Origin: DASXKD01 sp963734725
Lineage (GTDB): Bacteria > Actinomycetota > Actinomycetes > Streptosporangiales > Streptosporangiaceae
DNA: 64,000 nt
Direction: 5' to 3'
Assembly (NCBI GenBank): GCA_963734725.1
Contig: CAVTIX010000027.1
Span: forward strand, 62,001-126,000
The position numbers were made by a program, and so were the translations under genes. Below the pieces are notes generated by a model. It was given only the letters and a program-made list of their open reading frames with translations. It searched no databases and was not told where the DNA came from. How positions within the stretch are numbered: position 1 is the first letter of the stretch; every line of letters starts with the position of its first letter. Of the stretch, positions 7,127-15,176 are shown one piece after another.

Positions 7127-8578
7127 CTAGTCGCCGAGCTCGGCGCGGCGGCGGGTGACGTAGTCGGCCAGTTCCTCGCGGATGGCGTCGTCCAGCGGCG
7201 GCGGCTCGTACTCTGCCAGGGTCTTCTTGGAGATCTCGCCGGCCCGCACCGTCGCGTCCTTGCCGCCCTGCTTGAGCCACCGCTCGTAGTTGGCGGTGGA
7301 GGACAGCAGCGGCCGGTAGAAGCAGGTGCGGAACCGCTCCATCGTGTGCGCGGCGCCCAGGAAGTGGCCGCCGTGGCCCACCTCCTCGTGCGCGCCGAAC
7401 GCCAGCGACGCCTCGTCAATCTCCAAGGGGGTGAACTCGACTCGCAGCATCCGCAGCAGCTCGATGTCCACGATGAACTTCTCGTAGCAGCTCACCAGGC
7501 CGCCTTCCAGCCAGCCCGCGGCGTGCATCACCCAGTTGGCGCCCGCGAGGAAGGTGGGCAGCAGCGTCATCAGCGACTCATACGCCGCCTGCGCGTCGCA
7601 GGTCTGGCTGGAGTTGAGCCCGCCGCCGGTGCGGAACGGCAGCCCGTAGTGCCGGGCGAGCTGCCCGGTGCACAACAGGCCGATCGCCGACTCGGGCGTG
7701 CCGAAGCTGGGCGACCCGGACTGCATGTCGATGTTGGAGAGAAACGAGCCGAAGATCACCGGGCAGCCGGGCCGGATGAGCTGCGCCAGCGCAATGCCAG
7801 TGAGCGCCTCGGCAAGCTGCTGCGCCAGCGCGGACGGGATCGCCACCGGCGACATCGCTCCCATGAGCAGGAACGGGGTGAGGACCACCGGCTGGTTCGC
7901 CGCGCAGTACTCGAACTGCGCGTCCAGCATCCGGTCGTCCCAGCGCAGCGGCGAGTTGCAGTTGATCAGCGAGATGGTAGCCGGGGTCTGCTCGATCGCG
8001 GACCGGCCCTTCTCCGGGCCGCCGAACAGGATCGAGGTCATCGCGATGGTGTCGGCCGCGTTCGGCCCGGACACCACGTTGCCCATGTAGATCTTGTCGG
8101 TCAGCGTCTGCAGGGCGTAGATCATGTCGAGGTGCCGGGAGTCCAGCGGCGCGTCGTTGGGCTCGCAGATCACCCCGCCCGCCGAGTCCAGTTCGGGGAA
8201 CGACTGCGCCAGCATGGCCAGGCGGTGGAAGTCGTCCAGGGTGGCGTCCCGGCGGACCTCTCCCTCGCGGATGAACGGCGAGCCGTACACCGCGCCGAAC
8301 ACCATGTCGTCGCCGCCGATGTGCACGCTGTTGGCCGGGTTGCGCGCCTGAACGTTGAACTCGCGCGGGGCCTTGGCTGCCTGATCCAGCACGAACTCCG
8401 GGTCGAACTTGACCACGTCGCCGTCCACCTGCTGGCCGGCTTTGCGGAACAGTTCGACCGCCTCCGGTTTGGCGAACTGCACCCCGATCTCGCTCACAAT
8501 GCGGCGCCAGCCGCGGTCGAGCACCGCGACCGCGTCGGCGGAGAGGATCTCGTATCGCGGCATCGTGTTGCGGAACAT
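7127..8578 (-). CDS. MttB-family (non-pyrrolysine) quaternary amine methyltransferase
   Basis: The 483-residue protein is a trimethylamine-methyltransferase-family member that reads through without an amber codon, so it belongs to the non-pyrrolysine branch. That branch includes glycine betaine methyltransferase MtgB and demethylases for proline betaine and carnitine. Family marks include FGAVYGSPFIREGEVRRDATLDDF, ICEPNDAPLDSRHLD and the C-terminal glycine/histidine run EEVGHGGHFLGAAHTMERFR. It would pass a methyl group to the corrinoid protein encoded at 9791. ATG at 8578 with AGGTGG upstream is preferred over longer in-frame starts. It diverges from the IclR gene of the corrinoid operon. 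Betaine is the best substrate guess from the surrounding genes. Confidence 0.88.
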   Translation of the reverse strand: MFRNTMPRYEILSADAVAVLDRGWRRIVSEIGVQFAKPEAVELFRKAGQQVDGDVVKFDPEFVLDQAAKAPREFNVQARNPANSVHIGGDDMVFGAVYGSPFIREGEVRRDATLDDFHRLAMLAQSFPELDSAGGVICEPNDAPLDSRHLDMIYALQTLTDKIYMGNVVSGPNAADTIAMTSILFGGPEKGRSAIEQTPATISLINCNSPLRWDDRMLDAQFEYCAANQPVVLTPFLLMGAMSPVAIPSALAQQLAEALTGIALAQLIRPGCPVIFGSFLSNIDMQSGSPSFGTPESAIGLLCTGQLARHYGLPFRTGGGLNSSQTCDAQAAYESLMTLLPTFLAGANWVMHAAGWLEGGLVSCYEKFIVDIELLRMLRVEFTPLEIDEASLAFGAHEEVGHGGHFLGAAHTMERFRTCFYRPLLSSTANYERWLKQGGKDATVRAGEISKKTLAEYEPPPLDDAIREELADYVTRRRAELGD

Positions 8579-8680
8579 CGCCACCTGCCTCTTCCGGCTG
8601 ACCCCGGGGCGGCTTGGTACCCGGCCGATGCGGCCTTGACCAGCTAAGACCCCGATCGTAGGATCACATAGTAGAACAGA

Positions 8681-8697
8681 GTTCCGCAACGTGGAAC
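8681..8697. promoter_or_regulatory. Candidate IclR operator
   Basis: The 17-base imperfect palindrome GTTCCGCAACGTGGAAC has 5-base perfect outer arms and lies in the divergent promoter region between the MttB-type gene and the IclR gene. This is the arm composition seen in several IclR-family sites. It would let the regulator control both arms of the methyl-transfer gene set. Confidence 0.6.
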
Positions 8698-8735
8698 TAG
8701 GTAGCGGCTATCGCAGGAACCCAACTGGCAGGCGC

Positions 8736-9794
8736 GTGGTGAGCAGTCGAGGCGGAACCCAGGCGGTGGACCGGGCGGCACGGCTGCTCACCGAGGTCGT
8801 GCACGCGCCCGGGGCGGTCACGTTCACCGAGCTTGCCGCGGCCACCGGCCTGGCCAAGAGCACCACCTCGCGGCTGCTGCTGGCGCTGGAGCGCAACGGG
8901 CTGGTCCGCCGCGACGACGCGGGCCGGTTCCGGCCCGGGGAGATGTTCGTCCGGTTTGCCTGGCGCGGCGGCGCCGAGGCGGGGCTGACCGAGGTCGCCC
9001 AGCCCTGCCTGAACCAGCTCGGCCGGGACACTGGCGAGACCGTGAACCTGGGCGTCGGCCGGGACGGCGTGGTCGAGCAGATCGCCCAGGTGGACAGCGT
9101 GTATGTGATCGGCGCCACGAACTGGCTGGGCCGCGCGGTCCCGCTGCACTGCACGGCGATCGGCAAGGTCCTGCTCGCCTACGGCGCGGCGAAGCTGCGG
9201 CCCGGCCGGCTGGAGCGGCGCACCGAGCAGACCATCACCAGCCGGGCGGCGCTGGAGGCCGAGCTCGCCGCGGTACGGCAGCACGGCTACGCGGTCATTG
9301 ACGGCGAACTCGAACCGGGGCTGGTGGCGGTGGCCGCCCCGGTCTACCGTGACGGCGGCGCCGTGGTCGCCGCCCTGTCGGTGTCCGGCCCGGGCACCCG
9401 GCTGACCCCGCCGCGGATCGCCGGCGTGGCAGCCGCGTGCATGGCGCAGGCCAGCGCGCTGTCCGCCGTCCTGGGCCACCGGCCGGAGCGCCCGGCGCAT
9501 GGGAACGGCGCGCCGCGCCTGGCGCGGCCGGCCTCGGCGCGGCGGGCGCCGCAGCCGGGGCAGCGGCCCCAGGCACCGCCGGCAGCCCAAGCACCGCCGG
9601 CAGCCCAAGCACCGCCGGCAGCCCAAGCACCGCCGGCAGCCCAAGCACCGCCGGCAGCCCGGGCCCGGCCGGCAGCCCGGGCCCAGCCGGCCGCTTCAGC
9701 TCAGCCGACAGCGCAAGCCCCGCAAGCAGCCCGGGCCCGGCAAGCAGCGCAAGCCCCGCAAGCAGCCCAAGCACAGAGAGAAGGTGCCGCGTGA
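8736..9794 (+). CDS. IclR family transcriptional regulator with repetitive Pro/Ala tail
   Basis: An N-terminal winged helix (AVDRAARLLTEVV, then FTELAAATGLAKSTTSRLLLALERNGLV) is followed by the IclR effector domain (ETVNLGVGRDGVV, then PLHCTAIGKVLLAYG, LAAVRQHGYAVIDGELEPGLVAVAAPV). After about residue 265 the protein ends in a long low-complexity tail with QAPPAA repeats that is absent from typical IclR proteins of about 250 residues. GTG at 8736 (or 8739) is preferred; GTG at 8691 would place the start inside the palindrome at 8681. The stop overlaps the GTG of the corrinoid protein gene in GTGA, so regulator and corrinoid protein are translationally coupled. It probably controls the corrinoid operon and the divergent MttB-type gene. 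Confidence 0.88.
   Translation: MVSSRGGTQAVDRAARLLTEVVHAPGAVTFTELAAATGLAKSTTSRLLLALERNGLVRRDDAGRFRPGEMFVRFAWRGGAEAGLTEVAQPCLNQLGRDTGETVNLGVGRDGVVEQIAQVDSVYVIGATNWLGRAVPLHCTAIGKVLLAYGAAKLRPGRLERRTEQTITSRAALEAELAAVRQHGYAVIDGELEPGLVAVAAPVYRDGGAVVAALSVSGPGTRLTPPRIAGVAAACMAQASALSAVLGHRPERPAHGNGAPRLARPASARRAPQPGQRPQAPPAAQAPPAAQAPPAAQAPPAAQAPPAARARPAARAQPAASAQPTAQAPQAARARQAAQAPQAAQAQREGAA
9573..9662 (+). repeat. 18-base tandem repeat inside the IclR gene 3' end
   Basis: The unit GCACCGCCGGCAGCCCAA occurs five times in a row starting at 9573, 9591, 9609, 9627 and 9645 (the last slightly changed), followed by degenerate copies to about 9780. In the regulator frame it encodes QAPPAA repeats. Since the unit is a multiple of three, other frames stay open too. 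Confidence 0.9.
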
Positions 9795-10456
9795 CACCCG
9801 ACGAGCTACTCAAGCAGTTGTACGACGACACCCTGGTGGGTAACGGCCCCTCGGTGCTTGAGCTGACGCAGACCGGACTGGGGGTGGGCATGGGCCCGGA
9901 GACGCTGCTCTACGACGCGCTGATCCCGGCGCTGGAGGAGGTCGGCGCGCGGTTCGAGCGCGGCGACTTCTTCGTGCCGGAGATGCTGATCGCGGGCAAG
10001 GCGATGGCGGGGGCGCTGGAGATCCTGCGCCCGCTGCTGGCCGAGACCGGCGCCGCCTCGATCGGCAAGGTGGTCATGGGCACGGTCAAGGGCGACGTGC
10101 ACGACATCGGGAAAAACCTGGTGAACATCATGTTCGAGGGCGCCGGGTTCGAGGTGATCGACCTGGGCGTGCAGGTGTCACCGGAGAAGTTCATCGACGC
10201 GGTCCGCGAGCACCAGCCCGACATTCTCGGCTTCTCCGCGTTCCTGACCACGACCATGCCGATGTTCAAAGCGAACATCAACGCGCTGGAGAAGTCCGGG
10301 CTGCGCGACCAGGTGATCGTCATGGTCGGCGGGGCGCCGGTCACCCAGGAGTACGCCGACGTGGTAGGCGCCGACGGGTATGCCGCCGACGCCTCGGCGG
10401 CGGTGGTCCGCGCCAAGGAACTGCTGCAGCGGCGCCGCGCCGCGCTGCCCGCGTAA
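9791..10456 (+). CDS. Cobalamin-binding (corrinoid) protein of a methyltransferase system, MtbC/MttC type
   Basis: The 221-residue methyl carrier has an N-terminal helical cap domain (to about residue 90) and a Rossmann-like B12 domain with the base-off signature GDVHDIGKN, in which His104 is the predicted cobalt ligand. GFEVIDLGVQVSPEKF and MVGGAPVTQEYADVVGADGYAADA complete the B12 pocket. It would shuttle methyl groups from the MttB-type enzyme to the pterin methyltransferase encoded next. GTG at 9791 overlaps the IclR stop and has GAAGGTG upstream. Length matches MtbC, MttC and MtgC proteins. A longer overlapping frame through the repeats is rejected. Confidence 0.93.
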   Translation: MTPDELLKQLYDDTLVGNGPSVLELTQTGLGVGMGPETLLYDALIPALEEVGARFERGDFFVPEMLIAGKAMAGALEILRPLLAETGAASIGKVVMGTVKGDVHDIGKNLVNIMFEGAGFEVIDLGVQVSPEKFIDAVREHQPDILGFSAFLTTTMPMFKANINALEKSGLRDQVIVMVGGAPVTQEYADVVGADGYAADASAAVVRAKELLQRRRAALPA

Positions 10457-10467
10457 CGGCGGCCGGC

Positions 10468-11466
10468 GTGGACACCGTCCTTTCCTCGGCCAACCAGCAG
10501 ATCGTGATCGGCCCCGGCCAGCCGTTCTGCATCATCGGCGAGCGGATCAACCCGACCGGGCGCAAGGCGTTCCAGGAGGAACTGCGGGCCGGCGACCTGT
10601 CCCGGGTGGAGACCGACGTCGCCCAGCAGGTCGCCGGGGGCGCCATGGTGCTCGATGTGAACATGGGCGCGCCGCTGGCCGACGAGGCAGAACTCATGGG
10701 CCGGGCGGTCCAGCTGATCCAGGGCCTGACCGACCTGCCGCTGGTCATCGACTCCTCGATCATTGAGGTCCTGGACGCTGGGCTGGCCGCCTACCAGGGC
10801 AAGGCGCTGGTCAACTCGGTCACCGCCGAGGACGACCGGCTGGCCGCGATCCTGCCGCTGGTGCGCAAGCACGGCGCCGCGGTCATCGGCCTGCCCAACG
10901 ACGAGGAGGAGATCCCCGAGGAGCCGGCCCGCCGGGTCGAGCTGGCCCGCAAGATCATCGACGTGGCCACCGGGAAGTACGGCGTCGCCATCGAGGACAT
11001 CGTCATCGACCCGCTCGCGATGCCGGTCGGCGCGGACACCGGCCACGGCATCCGGACGCTGGAAACGATTGCGCTGCTCCGTGAGGAGTTCGGCGTGAAC
11101 ATGACGCTGGGCGCCTCGAACGTGTCGTTCGGCATGCCGGACCGGCACGCGATCGGCGCCGCGTTCCTGCCGGTGGCCATCTCGCACGGTCTGACCAGCG
11201 CGATCATGGACGCTCGCTCGCCGCAGATCGTCCGCGCGGTGAAGGCCGCCGACCTGCTGCTCGACCGAGACCCCTGGGGCGCGTCATGGATCGCCGCCCA
11301 CCGCGCCCAGCAGGCCGCTGCCGCTTCGGCCACTGCCGGTTCGGCCACTGCCGGTTCGGCCACTGCAGCCGCGGAGGCGCATGCCGCCGGGGCCCCGGGG
11401 GCCGCCGCGCAGTCCCCGGGGGCCGCCGCGCAGGCCTCCGGGGCCGCCGCGCAGGCTGCGCCGTGA
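10468..11466 (+). CDS. Methyltetrahydrofolate:corrinoid methyltransferase (MtgA/MtvA/AcsE-like, pterin-binding)
   Basis: This 332-residue protein has the pterin-binding TIM-barrel features of the group. FCIIGERINPTGRKAF is near the N-terminus, MVLDVNMGAPLADE follows, VIDSS appears near residue 93, and the later segment MTLGASNVSFGMPDRHAIGAAF carries the conserved N/S. It would take the methyl from the methyl-corrinoid protein to tetrahydrofolate. The core ends near residue 275; the rest is an Ala/Gly/Ser tail encoded by short tandem repeats (15-base and 21-base units), an odd addition like the tail of the upstream regulator. GTG at 10468 lies 11 bases after the corrinoid gene. Its stop overlaps the next GTG. 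Confidence 0.9.
   Translation: MDTVLSSANQQIVIGPGQPFCIIGERINPTGRKAFQEELRAGDLSRVETDVAQQVAGGAMVLDVNMGAPLADEAELMGRAVQLIQGLTDLPLVIDSSIIEVLDAGLAAYQGKALVNSVTAEDDRLAAILPLVRKHGAAVIGLPNDEEEIPEEPARRVELARKIIDVATGKYGVAIEDIVIDPLAMPVGADTGHGIRTLETIALLREEFGVNMTLGASNVSFGMPDRHAIGAAFLPVAISHGLTSAIMDARSPQIVRAVKAADLLLDRDPWGASWIAAHRAQQAAAASATAGSATAGSATAAAEAHAAGAPGAAAQSPGAAAQASGAAAQAAP
11326..11457 (+). repeat. 15-base and 21-base tandem repeats in the methyltransferase gene 3' end
   Basis: Three copies of a 15-base unit TCGGCCACTGCCGGT occupy 11326-11370, the last diverged. Three copies of a 21-base unit with the core GGGGGCCGCCGCGCAG occupy about 11395-11457. Both encode Ala-rich tail residues and stop just before the overlapping start of the next gene. 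Confidence 0.85.
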
Positions 11467-13358
11467 CCAGCGTCGACGGCACTGTGGCCACCGACTCCGG
11501 CGGAGCGGGGCACCCGGCCGGACCAGTGCGGGTCGACCTGGTCTTCGAGCCGGGCGGGCGGCGGGTGCGGGTGCCACACGGAGTGACCTTGTTCGACGCG
11601 GCAAGCTGGAACGGCATCGCGATCGACTCCACCTGCGGCGGGCATGGCACCTGCAAGAAGTGCAAGGTCCGGGTGCTGGACGACGGCGCGGACCCGCCGT
11701 CCGCGCTGGACGCCCGCGCGTTCACACCCGAAGAGCTGAGCCAAGGATGGCGGCTGGCCTGCCGAGCGCAGGCCCTTAGCGATGTCCGCGTTGACGTACC
11801 AGCGCTTGTCACCCGGCCGAAGGCCGCCACGGTCGGCGTCGGGCGCCAGGTGATCCTGCGGCCCGCGGTGCAAAAACGCTACTTGGAGCTGGCCGAGCCG
11901 TCGCTGAGCGACCAGGTGACCGACGTCGAGCGGGTGATCGCGGCCCTGGACGACCTGGAACTGCGGGTTGACCTGGACGTGTTGCGCACGCTCGGCCGGG
12001 TGCTGCGCGGTGCCGACTACAAGGTCACCGCGGTGGTCGTGGACGACATGCTGATCGGCGTGGAGCCGGGCGACACAACCGGCCGCCGCTTCGGCATCGC
12101 CTTCGACCTAGGCACGACCACGGTCGTGGCGACGCTGCTCGACCTGGCCACCGGGACCCCGGCCGCGGTGGCGTCCCGGCTCAACGCGCAGCAGCCGTTC
12201 GGCGCGGACGTGATCAGCCGGATCAGCGCGACCATGCTGGACCCGGCGGCGCTGGACCGGCTGCAGACGCTGGCGCAGGAAACCCTGGCGGAGCTGGCTG
12301 CCGAGGTGTGCGCGCAGGGCGGCGCAGACCCGGCCGAGGTATACGAGGTGGCGCTGGCCGGCAACGCCACCATGACCCACCTGGTCCTCGGCATCGACCC
12401 GGAGCCACTCGGGATGGCGCCGTTCATCATGGCCACCCGGCTGTTCCCCGAGGTGCTCGCCGCCGACCTGGGCATCGGCGTGCACCCGCGGGCCCGGGCT
12501 GTGGTGTTCCCAGCGTTCGGCGCCTACGTCGGCGGGGACATCACCGCCGGGCTGCTCGCCTCCGGGATGGACCGGGACGCGCGGCTCCGGCTGTTCGTGG
12601 ACATCGGCACCAACTGCGAGATCGTGCTGGGGAACCGGGACTGGCTGCTGGCCACGGCGGCACCGGCCGGGCCCGCGTTCGAGGGCGCGGCGATCCGGTG
12701 TGGGATGCGCGCCGCCGACGGGGCGATCGAGGTGGTCACGATGACCCCGGACGCCCTGGAACTCACGGTGATCGGCGACGCCGCGCCGACCGGGCTGTGC
12801 GGCTCCGGGCTGGTGGACGCGGTGACCGGGCTGGTCCGGCTGGGGCTGCTCGACCCCTCCGGCCGGTTCGTGCCCGAGGAGCAGGCCGGCGCGCTGGCCC
12901 CCGGGCTGGCCGGGCGGCTGACCCGGCTCGGCGAGGAGCGGGTGTTCGTGCTGCACTGGCTCGGCTCGCCAGGCGACGTGGCGCATTCGATCTACCTGTC
13001 CCAGCGGGACGTGCGGGAACTCCAGTTCGCCAAGGCGGCGATCGCCACCGGGTGGCGGATCCTGCTGGAGGAGGCGGGCCTGGCGCCTGGCGACATCCAG
13101 CAGGTCCTGCTGGCGGGCTCGTTCGGCAGCTACCTGTCCCCGGCCAACGCGATCAGGCTCGGCCTGGTCCCGGAGATCGGCGTGCTGCGCGTGGTCAGCG
13201 CCGGGAACGTCGCGGGCGAGGGGGCCAAGATGGCGCTGCTGTCGCTGCGCGAGCGGGCCGCCGGGCTGGCGCTGCTGGAGGAGGTGAGGTATGTCGAGCT
13301 GTCCGACCGCGCCGACTTCAACGACCGCTTCGTCGCGCAACTCCCCTTCCCGGGCTGA
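11463..13358 (+). CDS. Corrinoid-activating ASKHA protein with N-terminal [2Fe-2S] domain (RACo-like)
   Basis: The 631-residue protein would reductively reactivate the oxidised Co(II) corrinoid using ATP. The N-terminal plant-type ferredoxin domain carries Cys58-X5-Cys64-X2-Cys67 and Cys100. The rest is the DUF4445/ASKHA region with phosphate-binding loops FGIAFDLGTTTVVATLLDL, FVDIGTNCEIVLG and VLLAGSFGSYLSPANAIRLGLVP. This layout matches RACo-type activators with an N-terminal [2Fe-2S] centre, not RamA with its C-terminal [4Fe-4S] centres. GTG at 11463 overlaps the preceding stop. The next gene starts inside its last 68 bases. Confidence 0.92.
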   Translation: MTSVDGTVATDSGGAGHPAGPVRVDLVFEPGGRRVRVPHGVTLFDAASWNGIAIDSTCGGHGTCKKCKVRVLDDGADPPSALDARAFTPEELSQGWRLACRAQALSDVRVDVPALVTRPKAATVGVGRQVILRPAVQKRYLELAEPSLSDQVTDVERVIAALDDLELRVDLDVLRTLGRVLRGADYKVTAVVVDDMLIGVEPGDTTGRRFGIAFDLGTTTVVATLLDLATGTPAAVASRLNAQQPFGADVISRISATMLDPAALDRLQTLAQETLAELAAEVCAQGGADPAEVYEVALAGNATMTHLVLGIDPEPLGMAPFIMATRLFPEVLAADLGIGVHPRARAVVFPAFGAYVGGDITAGLLASGMDRDARLRLFVDIGTNCEIVLGNRDWLLATAAPAGPAFEGAAIRCGMRAADGAIEVVTMTPDALELTVIGDAAPTGLCGSGLVDAVTGLVRLGLLDPSGRFVPEEQAGALAPGLAGRLTRLGEERVFVLHWLGSPGDVAHSIYLSQRDVRELQFAKAAIATGWRILLEEAGLAPGDIQQVLLAGSFGSYLSPANAIRLGLVPEIGVLRVVSAGNVAGEGAKMALLSLRERAAGLALLEEVRYVELSDRADFNDRFVAQLPFPG

Positions 13359-13959
13359 GGCCCCGGTCCTGGTGATCGCGTGTGGCGCCCTGGGCGCGCA
13401 CCTGCGCGAGATCATCGCGCGCCGCGGCTGGCCGGCCGAGTTGCGCTGTCTTCCCGCCCTGCTGCACAACCACCCAGAGAAAATCACCATTCATGCCGAA
13501 CGACTAGCCCGGGCTGGCCTGGCCCGCGGGCAACGGGTCGCCGTGGCTTACGCCGACTGCGGGACGTACGGCGCGCTGGACAAGGTGTGTGCGCGGCTGG
13601 GGTTGCGGCGGCTGCCGGGGCTGCACTGTTACGACGTGCTGGCCGGGCCGGAGCGGATCCGGGCCGAGTTCGAGGCCGAGCCCGGCACCTACGTGCTCAC
13701 CGACTTCCTGGTCCGGAGCTTCGCCAAGACCGTGCTCGCGGAGCTCGGCCTCGACCGGCACCCGGAACTGTGGCCGGACTACTTCGGGCACTACCGCCGG
13801 GTGGTCTGGCTGGCCCAGGACCGGGACCCGGACCTGGAGGCGGAGGCGGGGCGGGTGGCGGCCCGGTTCGGGCTGCCGCTCACCATCGTGGACACCGGGA
13901 CCAGCCGCCTGGAGCGGGAACTGGAGGTCCTGATCGCCGGGCAGGGTTTGTGGTCGTGA
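13291..13959 (+). CDS. DUF1638 protein of corrinoid methyltransferase operons
   Basis: The 222-residue protein matches the DUF1638 family, whose members are regularly encoded beside corrinoid methyltransferases but have no agreed biochemical role. Typical segments are LVIACGALGAHLREII, LRCLPALLHNHPEKI, VAYADCGTYGALDKVC and LPGLHCYDVLAG, with conserved Cys and His that could bind metal. ATG at 13291 is chosen because an exceptionally good ribosome-binding site, GGAGGAGGTGAGG, lies just upstream. This puts the start inside the preceding gene, giving a 68-base overlap. Its location suggests a role in cofactor loading or activation of the methyl-transfer complex, which is inference. Confidence 0.85.
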   Translation: MSSCPTAPTSTTASSRNSPSRAEAPVLVIACGALGAHLREIIARRGWPAELRCLPALLHNHPEKITIHAERLARAGLARGQRVAVAYADCGTYGALDKVCARLGLRRLPGLHCYDVLAGPERIRAEFEAEPGTYVLTDFLVRSFAKTVLAELGLDRHPELWPDYFGHYRRVVWLAQDRDPDLEAEAGRVAARFGLPLTIVDTGTSRLERELEVLIAGQGLWS

Positions 13960-13991
13960 CAAACAGGCGGACCGAATGCCGGGGGCAGGCC

Positions 13992-14131
13992 GTGATCCGG
14001 GGCGAGCCGGGGACCGGGGGCAGGCCGTGATCCGGGGCGAGCCGGGGACCGGGGGCAGGCCGTGATCCGGGGCGAGCCGGGGACCGGGGGCAGGCCGTGA
14101 TCCGGGGCGAGCCGGGGACCGGGGGCAGGCC
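13992..14131 (+). repeat. Four perfect 35-base tandem repeats before the MTHFR gene
   Basis: A 35-base unit starting GTGATCCGGGGCGAGCC and ending GGGGGCAGGCC repeats perfectly at 13992, 14027, 14062 and 14097. A diverged continuation at 14132 contains the start codon of the next gene. Each copy carries the same GTGATC start-like word with the same upstream sequence. The period is not a multiple of three, so successive copies fall in different frames, and the only earlier in-frame copy (14027) meets a stop codon. Confidence 0.95.
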
Positions 14132-15004
14132 GTGATCTGGGGCGGGCCGTTCCGGGGCGGCCTGGCCAGCGTCGCCCCGTTGCTGGAGCATCCCCGGTAC
14201 GAGGTGTTCCCGGCCGATAGCGTGGCGGATGCGGTCGCGCGGTGGGTCCCACCGGGCATGACGGTGACCGTGACCGCCTCGCCCACCAAGGGCCTGGACG
14301 CCACCCTTGACCTGACCGAGGTGCTCGCGGGCCGTGGCTACCAGGTCGTGCCGCACCTGTCCGCCCGGCTGGTCCGGGACAACGCGCACCTGGCCGACAT
14401 CGCCGCCCGGTTGATCGCATGCGGGGTGGACGACGTCTTCGTCCCCGCGGGTGACGCCGACCCCCCGGCAGGCCGTTTTGACAGCGCTTTGTCTTTGCTT
14501 GAGCGACTGGCGGAAATGGGCAACCCTTTCCCGCGCACCGGCATCACCGGGTATCCGGAGACGCACCCCAGGATCGGCGACGACATCACGATCCAGGCCA
14601 TGTGGGACAAGTGTCGGCTCGCCTCCTACATCGTGAGCAACCTGTGCTTCGACCCGGCCACGGTGCGCCGGTGGATCCGCCGGGTCCGCGCGCGTGGCGT
14701 CACGCTGCCGCTGTACGTGGGGCTAGCCGGGCCGGTGGAGCGCACCCGGCTGCTGCGGATGGCGGCCAAGGCGGGCGCCAGCGAGTCGGCCAGGTTCCTC
14801 GCCGGGCATGTCGAGTGGTTCCTGCGGTTCGGCACCCCCGGCGGCTACCGGCCGGAACGACTGCTCGCCAGGCTGGCGCCCGCGGTGACCGCGTCGGCCT
14901 CCGGCGTGGCCGGGCTGCACCTCTTCACGTTCAACCAGGTCCAGCAGACCGAGGAGTGGCGGAGGGAACTGCTGGCCCGCGCGGGCGCCGCCCAGCCCGT
15001 CTAG
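14132..15004 (+). CDS. metF: Methylenetetrahydrofolate reductase family protein (MetF-like)
   Basis: This 290-residue protein belongs to the MTHFR flavoprotein family, which interconverts 5-methyl-THF and 5,10-methylene-THF. Recognisable segments are GMTVTVTASPTKGLDATLD, RTGITGYPETHPRIGDD, ASYIVSNLCFDPATVRRWI, LPLYVGLAGPVERTRLL and GLHLFTFNQVQQTEEWRREL. In this operon the oxidative direction is expected, passing methyl groups from the corrinoid system into methylene-THF. GTG at 14132 follows the 35-base repeat array; no other in-frame start survives between the last stop and the conserved region. Ribosome binding would depend on repeat DNA, which is unusual. Confidence 0.85.
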   Translation: MIWGGPFRGGLASVAPLLEHPRYEVFPADSVADAVARWVPPGMTVTVTASPTKGLDATLDLTEVLAGRGYQVVPHLSARLVRDNAHLADIAARLIACGVDDVFVPAGDADPPAGRFDSALSLLERLAEMGNPFPRTGITGYPETHPRIGDDITIQAMWDKCRLASYIVSNLCFDPATVRRWIRRVRARGVTLPLYVGLAGPVERTRLLRMAAKAGASESARFLAGHVEWFLRFGTPGGYRPERLLARLAPAVTASASGVAGLHLFTFNQVQQTEEWRRELLARAGAAQPV

Positions 15005-15176
15005 ACCACGTCTAGACCCGGTGCGGCCGCCGCAAACCCGCTACGCAAGCGCTATGCGGAATCACGTGTAGTAATTGCACGGAATACAATCGCTTGCACT
15101 ACGCCAGCCCGAGAGTCTCGTTTCCGGTTTTGTTCCGTGATCTGAAATGGGCGTGTATAACCGGCGTGAGGTTTGG

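Noticed and set aside
7127..8578. Pyrrolysine-containing MttB
   Set aside because: The full-length frame has no in-frame amber codon, so it belongs to the non-pyrrolysine group.
5609..8647. A very long plus-strand open frame (over 1000 codons) across the amidohydrolase and MttB-type genes
   Set aside because: It is antisense to two clearly conserved enzymes, is composed of Arg/Gly/Val/His-rich sequence typical of GC-rich shadow frames, and has no recognisable domain.
9437..10456. A longer start for the corrinoid protein running through the IclR repeats
   Set aside because: The frame is open only because the 18-base repeats keep all frames free of stops; GTG at 9791 has a proper ribosome-binding site and matches family length.
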